Source: a virus | Length of the DNA: 64,000 nucleotides | Virus record (IMG/VR): IMGVR_UViG_3300046477_000628 | Coordinates: 27,501 to 91,500 of that record | Strand: one strand, 5' to 3' | Shown: in pieces, positions 26,559-33,405 of the stretch | Layout of the letters: every line of letters begins with the position of its first letter | How positions within the stretch are numbered: the stretch's first letter is position 1 | Translations under genes and position numbers: made by a program | The notes under the pieces: generated by a model | What the model was told of the DNA's origin: nothing | The model's database searches: none | The model's input: the letters and a program-made list of their open reading frames with translations, nothing else

Positions 26559-26574
26559 CAATGAGGAACCAACG

Positions 26575-27054
26575 ATGAGCGAGGAATTCACGGGGACATC
26601 AGAATCGGAATTCAGGAGGTCTGACTTCGTCGGAGGGATTCCGGTCAGGATGATCGATGGGCAGGAATGGTTTCTGGCTGAGCCCAGGGTTCGCCTTGTC
26701 CCAGCGGACAGTGACGTCGGATTCGAGGTCTTTCTATCCCTGGATGACGACGGAACGTTCAACGACCTCGTCATTGAACTCCAGTCGATGCAGTTCATGG
26801 ACAAGGACGAATTCCAGAAGAACTGCACGTACCGCTACGCCGCGACCGAGATCAAACTCGGCCGCATGATGCTAGAGCGCAACTACACGCTCGACATGGA
26901 GCATCTCAGGCGGATCTTCCAGGTCAGCCATGATGCCGAGCGAGATCCCGTGGCCAACGGGATCAGGGAGGCGGTCACCAGGATCGTCGCTGGCGATGCC
27001 CCAAAAACTTCGGCCGATGGCGACGAGCAGTCTCCTACGCTGTCGGCCTCCTGA
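26575..27054 (+). CDS. Tail assembly chaperone, short form (gpG-like)
   Basis: 159 residues. The acidic, helical protein (VIELQSMQFMDKDEFQKN, RYAATEIKLGRMML, MEHLRRIFQVSHDAERDP) stands directly before the tape measure, the position of lambda G-type chaperones that coat the tape measure during tail assembly. A slippery C CCA AAA sits in frame near the 3' end and would divert some ribosomes into the -1 frame (see next feature). Confidence 0.75.
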   Translation: MSEEFTGTSESEFRRSDFVGGIPVRMIDGQEWFLAEPRVRLVPADSDVGFEVFLSLDDDGTFNDLVIELQSMQFMDKDEFQKNCTYRYAATEIKLGRMMLERNYTLDMEHLRRIFQVSHDAERDPVANGIREAVTRIVAGDAPKTSADGDEQSPTLSAS

Positions 27055-27212
27055 GTTTCGGAGACGGCATGCTGATGAGCGACTACTTCACGGCGGTCGC
27101 ATTTGCTGCCACCGGTGTTGTCCCGCTGGTTGACTGGGCCGAGGATGATACCGGAGTCATCGCCGATTACAAGCGAGAACGGCAGCGAGAGAAGATCAGC
27201 ATGATCGGCTGA
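26575..27212 (+). CDS. Tail assembly chaperone, -1 frameshift product (gpGT-like)
   Basis: Join 26575-27006 with 27006-27212. After 144 zero-frame residues (ending DAPK) a -1 slip at 27000-27006 continues with NFGRWRRAVSYAVGLLSFGD and then MLMSDYFTAV, to a TGA at 27210-27212: 212 residues in all. The -1 frame is open right across the junction. In siphoviruses the minor GT form links chaperone, tape measure and tube protein. An ATG at 27069 could make a free 47-residue product instead. Confidence 0.7.
27000..27006 (+). other. Programmed -1 ribosomal frameshift site CCCAAAA
   Basis: The heptamer is read C CCA AAA in the chaperone frame, the canonical X XXY YYZ arrangement, followed by another A. 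Slippage by one base gives CCC AAA in the frame of the downstream extension. Confidence 0.7.
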
Positions 27213-27222
27213 TGAGTCTTCG

Positions 27223-27235
27223 ATATCGGCTGTTG
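27223..27235 (+). promoter_or_regulatory. TCGGCTGTTG element upstream of the tape measure gene
   Basis: ATATCGGCTGTTG, ending 37 nt before ATG 27273. TCGGCTGTTG is identical to the element before the capsid gene at 2234. Confidence 0.3.
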
Positions 27236-27272
27236 CATGCGCAGTCGAATGAAATATTGAGAAGGCAGCGTA

Positions 27273-28991
27273 ATGGCTAATAGGCGCTACGAAATTTCTT
27301 TGATTGTGAACACTCAGCAATTGACGCAGGCCGCCAACGCAGCCAATCAGGCTCAGGCGAGCGTCAAACTTGGTGCGACTCAAGTCGCCCAAGCTATGCA
27401 GGGCGTTGTCAACACGGTGACCAGCTATTTCGTGGGCATCCAGGGTGTCCGCGAGGCATGGCGACTCGCAACAGCCGCACTTCAGGAGCATATGCGGCTC
27501 CGCAAAGAACTTGCGGATATGAGTCGCACGGATGCTCAAAAAGCAGACGAGTACCGCAAGAGCCTTCGCGAGTACGTTCGTAACGCAGGCGGCTTTACCG
27601 ATCCCTCTAAAGGCATGAAGTTGTTCCAGGAGGCGGGACAATTTCAGAAGGACACAGGACTGGAAGGAAAAGAAGGCGTCGATTTTTTAACTCGCTGGGC
27701 CAGCGACGTGTCCCAGTACATCGGAGACCCCGGCAATAAGAGCAAGGCTGGGCTCATCAATGAGGCCCAAGGGAAATACGTCAGGGATAAGATCGGGAAA
27801 ACAGTCGCGGGCATGGGTATTCCGGGAAAGGCCGGCGTCAAACTTGGTGGCGCGATCATCGGAGCCACCAACTGGAATCAATTCGGGAACAAAGCCGGCG
27901 CGACCGCACATGCTGGATTCGAGAGGTTTCTTCAGATCTCATCGGAAGGCAAAGGAGACGTCGAACGCAACATGGAACTTGGTGCCAGGTTCATCAACGA
28001 AATGGTCCAGGTAGACCGAAGTGAAGGCCGAATCGGAGGAGAGGGCAATACGGCAACAGATCGCGCAGCAGTTCTATTGCGAGAGGTCTCCGAATACAAT
28101 GATCAGGAGGCCGAGGTTTTCGCCAGGAATGCGGTCGAATTCGCCCGCCAAACCGGCAAGAAGTCTGTCGCCAAGACTCTCAAGGAGGCAGGCATAAACA
28201 TGAGCGATAATCCCGTCGAGGACTTCGTAAAACTTCAGAAGTATTTCAAGAAACAAAAGGGAGGGAAAGTAGGAGAGGCCAACGAGACGATGATCGACTT
28301 CATGCGCAACAAGATGAAGGGTAACATTCGGAGTGCGGCCGGCACCTATGCCATAGCTATGGCGGAAGAAAAAGGCTTAGGGCAGGCTGCCATGGAAGCC
28401 GTGAAAGGAATCACTCCGGATACCGTTGCCGGTCTCCAGGCGAAGTGGCTTGAGGCTGACCCTTCGATGGCGATGTCCCAGGCCAGAGAGGCTGCCGCAG
28501 CCGAGGCTCGCAATAAGGGGCTTCTCCAGCTCCACGCTGAGACCGCGAGAACAAGGGCCGAAGAGTTATACACGGCTCGCGGATACGGAGTCCTCGGAGA
28601 TCCGAGATCCAGTATCGAGAAAGGTTCTTTGATGAACCATTTCCCATTCACTATGTTCCAGGCTGGATGGGATGAGAAAAAAGAGGGTCCTGGTTTTGAA
28701 CTTTACAAGGAGTTGATGCTCAGGAATCACCCAGAGCAGTTCCAGGGATATGACAAGCTGACACCGGACATGCAGCGGGCGACCATGAACGCGGCGACCG
28801 TCGGATACTGGAACTCCGACGAAGCCAGCAGAGCCAACAAGTTCAATAAAGAAGTCGGAATCTATGAAGCACGCGAGGGCAAGGACGTGATCGCCTTGCT
28901 CGAAGAATTGGTTCGTGTCGCCAAAGAGCAAGCGCAGGGGCCTAAAGCAGTTCCGATGCCGGCACCCCAGGCGAACATGGTCAAGCCTTGA
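27273..28991 (+). CDS. Tail tape measure protein
   Basis: 572 residues, mostly alpha-helical and Ala/Gln/Lys-rich (LTQAANAANQAQASVKLGA, MRLRKELADMSRTDAQKADE, QAREAAAAEARNKGLL). It follows the G/GT chaperones, the invariant tape-measure position, and determines tail length. 572 residues is short for the class, so a relatively short siphovirus tail is expected. A mid-protein hydrophobic stretch (GVKLGGAIIGATNW) may help DNA passage. No lytic transglycosylase or peptidase motif was seen. Confidence 0.8.
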   Translation: MANRRYEISLIVNTQQLTQAANAANQAQASVKLGATQVAQAMQGVVNTVTSYFVGIQGVREAWRLATAALQEHMRLRKELADMSRTDAQKADEYRKSLREYVRNAGGFTDPSKGMKLFQEAGQFQKDTGLEGKEGVDFLTRWASDVSQYIGDPGNKSKAGLINEAQGKYVRDKIGKTVAGMGIPGKAGVKLGGAIIGATNWNQFGNKAGATAHAGFERFLQISSEGKGDVERNMELGARFINEMVQVDRSEGRIGGEGNTATDRAAVLLREVSEYNDQEAEVFARNAVEFARQTGKKSVAKTLKEAGINMSDNPVEDFVKLQKYFKKQKGGKVGEANETMIDFMRNKMKGNIRSAAGTYAIAMAEEKGLGQAAMEAVKGITPDTVAGLQAKWLEADPSMAMSQAREAAAAEARNKGLLQLHAETARTRAEELYTARGYGVLGDPRSSIEKGSLMNHFPFTMFQAGWDEKKEGPGFELYKELMLRNHPEQFQGYDKLTPDMQRATMNAATVGYWNSDEASRANKFNKEVGIYEAREGKDVIALLEELVRVAKEQAQGPKAVPMPAPQANMVKP

Positions 28992-29192
28992 TCATAGTTC
29001 CCGGATCACCGCCAGTGTGGTCACCAGATAGATGACAACGGGAACAAGAAGCATCGCGTGAAAACTCCCCGCGAGGACGCAGGCCGTGAGCGCCAGGATC
29101 GCGTTCTGATACCTGAGTTGGCGTTGAATCATCGATAGTTCCGACGCCTGACTCTTTGTAGAGGCGTCGATGGTTCGGTCTATGGTCGCCAT
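28992..29192 (-). CDS. Minus-strand small membrane protein
   Basis: 66 residues; the minus-strand ATG at 29192 is preceded by CGAGGAAT, a good SD. A polar N-terminus (MATIDRTIDASTKSQASEL) precedes two hydrophobic segments (NAILALTACVLAGSF and AMLLVPVVIYLVTTLAV). It lies exactly between the tape measure stop and the next + gene, against the direction of its neighbours. Its independent orientation would fit a superinfection-exclusion or other moron-type gene, but no family is recognised. Confidence 0.5.
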   Translation of the reverse strand: MATIDRTIDASTKSQASELSMIQRQLRYQNAILALTACVLAGSFHAMLLVPVVIYLVTTLAVIREL

Positions 29193-29204
29193 TGGGGATT
29201 CCTC

Positions 29205-29705
29205 GTGTCGATCATTGCGTCGTCGTGGCAGTTCAGACATCTGGTGGCCGCCCTCGGCGACTCCTTCAATATGACGGAGACCACCTACAGTGGCCGTCCT
29301 TTAGGGTATGAAGTCGCGGACCTGATTGCAATCGGTATTCTTGTACAGTCACAGGCAGGCAAAGCCCCGAATGGTCAGGCGTGGAAAGCGCTCACCGCCA
29401 AGTACCTGGCGTGGAAGATCAGCAAGGGTTACGACACACGCCGAAACTTCATGACGGGCCGCATGCTTGATTATCTGCAAATCCGCGGCACTGTCATGCT
29501 GATGAAAGACGGGATGACGATGCGGTACGGGCTGACGTCATTCGAGCAGTTGAAGGCCGAGTGGACCAGCGAGGGAACACGCCACAACAAACGCCCCGCG
29601 CGTCCCTTTTACGACCTGAGCAAAGACACCTGCGACAGCCTCGACATATTCCTCGACAAGCATCTCGACTGGTACATCGTAAGCCTAGGAGCCAGGAGAA
29701 TCTAA
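29205..29705 (+). CDS. Tail-associated virion morphogenesis-like protein
   Basis: 166 residues from GTG 29205. The central region (GKAPNGQAWKALTAKYLAW, DTRRNFMTGRMLDYLQI, MRYGLTSFEQLKAEWTSEG, PARPFYDLS) resembles the phage virion morphogenesis family (Mu gpG / HK97 gp10-like) in which a basic helix and the G.P..GLS/PFYDLS type ending are usual. It follows the tape measure, so a role at the tail tip or in tail completion is likely. Confidence 0.5.
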   Translation: MSIIASSWQFRHLVAALGDSFNMTETTYSGRPLGYEVADLIAIGILVQSQAGKAPNGQAWKALTAKYLAWKISKGYDTRRNFMTGRMLDYLQIRGTVMLMKDGMTMRYGLTSFEQLKAEWTSEGTRHNKRPARPFYDLSKDTCDSLDIFLDKHLDWYIVSLGARRI

Positions 29706-29706
29706 C

Positions 29707-30117
29707 GTGCCAGCTCTGGATTCCAGTAATGTCTTCGGGATCGCGGTCAAGATGAGCACGTCGGAACTCCCCCGCGAGGCCCAACGTAACACCTACCCTG
29801 GGCTCAACGGCGTCGAGGAACTCGATCAGGGCCACAGGGGACGCATCACCAAATGCACGGGTATGCTCGTGGGTACTTCTCCTGGCGGTCTCGCCGGGGC
29901 CGAGAATGGCCTCCGCAGTTTCAAGGACGGTCTGACGCACGTTCTCACCGACTCCAACGGCACCAACTGGGCGAACGTCAAAGTTGAAGCACTCGAAATC
30001 GAACCCCATGGTCACTTCGCACCGGAACTTGGATTCTGGCGCAGGTACACGGCAGTTTTAAGGCATCTTTACAGCATAGGAATTCCTTTATTCCTGCTGT
30101 CAACCTTCGGGACTTGA
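29707..30117 (+). CDS. Tail-associated protein
   Basis: 136 residues from GTG 29707. Beta-rich protein (GHRGRITKCTGMLVGTSPGG, SFKDGLTHVLTDSNGTNWAN, KVEALEIEPHGHF, WRRYTAVLRHL) that resembles small siphovirus tail proteins placed between tape measure and hub. The last 15 residues (YSIGIPLFLLSTFGT) are hydrophobic and unlike the rest; a stem-loop spans the DNA there (30071-30100), so this tail may be read-through of a lost stop. Confidence 0.45.
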   Translation: MPALDSSNVFGIAVKMSTSELPREAQRNTYPGLNGVEELDQGHRGRITKCTGMLVGTSPGGLAGAENGLRSFKDGLTHVLTDSNGTNWANVKVEALEIEPHGHFAPELGFWRRYTAVLRHLYSIGIPLFLLSTFGT

Positions 30118-30205
30118 CTGGCTAGTAGGCTGGTTCACTTCTTTGGTTCCAAATCGATGCTCCCTGTAGAGACGGCGGCGGCATCTACGACGACGGGAGG
30201 CAGCG

Positions 30206-30649
30206 GTGGCAGCAAAGGTTCTCAAGACTGGTCAACAGCAGTGGCTCACAGACCTGCTCGGCGGCGGCTCTCTGGAAAACATCCTGCTCGGGTTGTTCGC
30301 CGCGAGCCATACGCCTGCGGTCACGGACACCCTATCCACTTATACTGCCATCGAAGCGTCATTTTCTGGGTATAGCCAGAAGACGCTGACCAGGTCCATC
30401 GCTGGTGGCACGTGGGGCGCGGTGGCGTTGACTGGTAGCACCATAGACGGAACCAACCACAACGCGATCTCCACCTACGGGACGACCCAGACGTGGAACG
30501 CGACGTCGGCACAGACCGTCTACGGCCACTTCTGGAAGGGCAACACGTCCGCAGTCGGGTTGCTCGCGGAGCAGTGGGCGTCGAGCGTTTCTTTGGTCAA
30601 TCCTTCGAGCGTATCACTGGTTCCGGTGATCGAGTTGGGTAGCAACTAA
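30206..30649 (+). CDS. Virion protein paralogous to the product at 18463
   Basis: 147 residues from GTG 30206, preceded by GGGAGG. It shares GGGSLENILLGLF, the SxYxxKTLTRSI block and a TVYGHFW strand with the protein at 18463. Small beta protein of the tail region; function unknown. Its stop overlaps the next ATG (TAATG). The 88-nt gap before it shows nothing recognisable. Confidence 0.6.
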   Translation: MAAKVLKTGQQQWLTDLLGGGSLENILLGLFAASHTPAVTDTLSTYTAIEASFSGYSQKTLTRSIAGGTWGAVALTGSTIDGTNHNAISTYGTTQTWNATSAQTVYGHFWKGNTSAVGLLAEQWASSVSLVNPSSVSLVPVIELGSN

Positions 30650-30966
30650 TGCATATCTTGATGGTTCGTGACGGCCACTGGTACGCGAGCAAAGAGGCGC
30701 TGGCAAAAGCCAAGAAGTTGCACTTGGTCGGCGATCCTCACGTGACCCCGGATGGTAAGGCGACGATGGTGTTCGACGCTCCGAATCGGTTCGCGATGCA
30801 GGCGGATCACGGTCACGACCTGATGCACTTCGATGGAACTTCGGTGGTTCGCGTCGAGTTCGCCGCAGCGGAACTTGACGACGTGGAGATGCTGGTCGAG
30901 TTCGACCATCTCCCGGAGTCTCGCAAGGAGACGTCGTGGATGCTGCCGGGGTCGAAGTTGGCGTGA
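30649..30966 (+). CDS. Small tail-region protein, function unknown
   Basis: 105 residues, coupled to the previous gene. Starts MHILMVRDGHWYASKEALAK and is acidic toward the end (LDDVEMLVEFDHLPES, WMLPGSKLA). No transmembrane segment and no recognised family. Position suggests a tail-tip component. Confidence 0.5.
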   Translation: MHILMVRDGHWYASKEALAKAKKLHLVGDPHVTPDGKATMVFDAPNRFAMQADHGHDLMHFDGTSVVRVEFAAAELDDVEMLVEFDHLPESRKETSWMLPGSKLA

Positions 30967-30980
30967 CTTGCGAGGCATGA

Positions 30981-31559
30981 ATGTTACAAAAGAATCAGGT
31001 GTCGCAAGGGACTTACCTTTTTGCCACCGACACGACGGCTTCTCCCCCGATCGGCAAGACAGGCGACCAGACCAACATCACCGGGCACTGGTCGGCGGAT
31101 GGTGGTGCAGACGCATCCTTTACCACCACTCATCCTACAGAGGTTGGGCACGGCGTGTACTGGCAGCCTCTGGCGCAAGCGGAGACCAATGGGAATCGGC
31201 TCGCGTTCTCGTGGTCCAGCACCACCACCGGGATCACCGTGGAGTCCCAGTTCGCCGACACCGTGATCACCCTGACTCCACCCGGGATTCGCAAGAACGT
31301 AGGGATTAACGGATTCGAGTTCCCGATGATCGATTCCGCGAACCGTCCCGATCGCAAGACTGGCGTCACGGTCACGTCTACTCGATCTATCGACGGTGCC
31401 GCGTTCGCGCCGTGCACGAACTCGGCCGCCGAGAATGCCACCACGGGTTTCTACGTTATCAACCTGTCGGCGTCTGATCTCAACGGCACCACGATCGGAC
31501 TGCTATTCACGGCACCAGGCTGCGACGACACCTATGTCGAGATCCTCACGCAACCATAA
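30981..31559 (+). CDS. Beta-sandwich baseplate/fibre protein
   Basis: 192 residues. Two successive beta domains: about 1-105 (GKTGDQTNITGHWSADGG, GVYWQPLAQAETNGNRLAF) and about 108-192 (DRKTGVTVTSTRSIDGAAF, TTGFYVINLSASDLNGTTI). The style of K-TG-V-T...G-Y...L...D-LNG is common in phage upper-baseplate and fibre proteins, and the N-terminal domain of the fibre at 12210 is similar. Probably part of the adhesion apparatus. Confidence 0.5.
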   Translation: MLQKNQVSQGTYLFATDTTASPPIGKTGDQTNITGHWSADGGADASFTTTHPTEVGHGVYWQPLAQAETNGNRLAFSWSSTTTGITVESQFADTVITLTPPGIRKNVGINGFEFPMIDSANRPDRKTGVTVTSTRSIDGAAFAPCTNSAAENATTGFYVINLSASDLNGTTIGLLFTAPGCDDTYVEILTQP

Positions 31560-31574
31560 AGCGGGAGGATTGCG

Positions 31575-32873
31575 ATGCCGACAGTCCGTGTTGGAGGCAA
31601 CAGCCCGGTATACACGTTCAGGCTGGTCAGTTCGCTCAATGGACTCGGCCAGCCGTTCTCGTTTACTCCCACCTTTACGCCTCCCGGCGTCAGTGTGTCT
31701 TCCGCGGGCGGACCCGTCCTCGGTGGCACGTCCCAGGGATTGCTCTCGTTCTCCGTGACCGGCACCGGCGGCGTAGTCGCGGCGTCCTCGCTTAGCCATC
31801 CTGGCATCGTGTTCACAGTCTCGGCATCGGGTGGACCCGTGCTCGGCGAGACCGTGGCTCAGCCGAAACTCGGATTCACGATCACCGCGTCCGGTGGACC
31901 TGTACTCTCGGAACTGGTGTCCGCTGCCTCGACGACGACCGTGACTGGCAGTGGTGGCCCTGTACTCGGGGAAACGATCGCTCAACCGAGTGCCGGGTTT
32001 ACGGCCACGGCGCACGGTGGCCCTGTGCTCTCCGAGCTGGTGTCGGCGCCGCTCACCGTGACCGTGACTGCACACGGTGGCCCCGTCCTGTCCGGTTTGT
32101 CTCAGGCGCATGGGCGATTCTACCAGCAGACGTGGATCGGCGGCGTCTCCTACGGAGGATCTGCCGAGAACGATGCCAACCTTGTTCTGCACGGATTCAC
32201 GACGTGGGTCATCCTGGACCTGACGGTTCGACGCGTCGGCGATGAAATCTTGCTCCAGTGGGAATCATCGCTGCCCAAGGGTTACTGGTATCAGGTCTAT
32301 ATCAACAATGTCCTGACCAAGTGGACGCAGGAAACCAAGGTCGTCATTCCGTACCCGGTGGGCAACGTCCAGTACAAGGTGGGCGCCGTTCCAACGGGCC
32401 AGCAATCGTTCGATTTCTCCTCTACGTTCCCGGTGACGCCGAAGCGGGAGATCACGCTCAATTGGACCGGTGGCCGCTACCTCGGCGACGACATTGCCGG
32501 GTTCCACGTCTATATGAGCGACGGCCCCAACGTGGCCTCGATCGACTACAACAGCATCGTGGCCACGGTTCCGGCGTTCGACGGCAACAACATCACCGAT
32601 GGATTCGGGCTCGGCGGCTTCGGCGACGGCGGGTTTGGCCGCGCCAGCAACCAGTACACGTGGACCAGCGACCATCTGGCCCGCGGCCTGTGGCGCGTCG
32701 GCGTCAAGTCGTTCGACATGCTCGGCAACGAAGGCAGCCCTGACGAGGGATCGATCCAGGTTGACGGACCACCTGATCCGCCGGCCCGCGACACTCGCGG
32801 GAATCGCGTAGAGTACACCTACAATCAGCCCACGCACACCGCGACCGTGACGTGGCTCCCGAGCCCAGGATAA
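31575..32873 (+). CDS. GGPVLxE-repeat fibre protein with FN3-like C-terminus
   Basis: 432 residues with SD GGGAGGA. About 35-180 contains six GGPVL(G/S)(G/E) motifs plus GGVVAAS and GGVSYGG at about 21-residue spacing, a variant of the glycine repeat in the proteins at 22860, 17578 and 40172. The C-terminal half has FN3-like strands (DEILLQWESSLPKGYWYQVY, REITLNWTGGRYLGDDIAGF, LWRVGVKSFDMLGNEGSP). Likely a shaft plus globular binding tip. Confidence 0.55.
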   Translation: MPTVRVGGNSPVYTFRLVSSLNGLGQPFSFTPTFTPPGVSVSSAGGPVLGGTSQGLLSFSVTGTGGVVAASSLSHPGIVFTVSASGGPVLGETVAQPKLGFTITASGGPVLSELVSAASTTTVTGSGGPVLGETIAQPSAGFTATAHGGPVLSELVSAPLTVTVTAHGGPVLSGLSQAHGRFYQQTWIGGVSYGGSAENDANLVLHGFTTWVILDLTVRRVGDEILLQWESSLPKGYWYQVYINNVLTKWTQETKVVIPYPVGNVQYKVGAVPTGQQSFDFSSTFPVTPKREITLNWTGGRYLGDDIAGFHVYMSDGPNVASIDYNSIVATVPAFDGNNITDGFGLGGFGDGGFGRASNQYTWTSDHLARGLWRVGVKSFDMLGNEGSPDEGSIQVDGPPDPPARDTRGNRVEYTYNQPTHTATVTWLPSPG

Positions 32874-32876
32874 ACG

Positions 32877-33395
32877 ATGTCAAACTCCTACACTTCGCGA
32901 GCCAGAATAGCCAAGCCGGCCCGATCTGACCGCAACTGGGACATCCCGGTCAACGCCAACTCGGATCTGCTCGACGCAATCAACGCGATCGGTGCCGGCT
33001 GCGTGACCCCGACCGAGATTCCATCGGTGTCGCTGAACGTCACGGTTGCGTCGTGTTCCTATCAGAAACTAGACGGCAGCGTGGGGGCGTTCCCTGGTGC
33101 TACGTCTCAGATCGTGACGGCATCATCGACCACAGTTCTGTATCTGGACGCCACGGGAACGCTCACCACCGCCGTTTCATATCCATCCGCCGCCCACACG
33201 AAACTCGGGACCGTCGTGGCCGGCGTGGGCACCATCCTGTCGATCACCGACGACCGCATGCCACTCCCGCTGTCTCTGTCTCCGGCCGGTGGAATTCTGG
33301 TTAATGCGGCCTCAGACGGGGCAGCGGCGAGCGGCGGCGTGCCGATCGGCGGTTTTTACAGAACGGGCAACGCGGTCCAGGTACGTCTCGCGTGA
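32877..33395 (+). CDS. Tail fibre/baseplate-type protein
   Basis: 172 residues. N-terminal polar region (RIAKPARSDRNWDIPVNANS, then LLDAINAIGAG) resembles the start of phage fibre adaptor proteins; the rest is a small beta domain (TVLYLDATGTLTTAVSYP, GTVVAGVGTILSITDD) ending GGFYRTGNAVQVRLA. It directly precedes the hub-like gene with a 10-nt gap. Confidence 0.5.
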   Translation: MSNSYTSRARIAKPARSDRNWDIPVNANSDLLDAINAIGAGCVTPTEIPSVSLNVTVASCSYQKLDGSVGAFPGATSQIVTASSTTVLYLDATGTLTTAVSYPSAAHTKLGTVVAGVGTILSITDDRMPLPLSLSPAGGILVNAASDGAAASGGVPIGGFYRTGNAVQVRLA

Positions 33396-33405
33396 GGAGC
33401 AAGAG

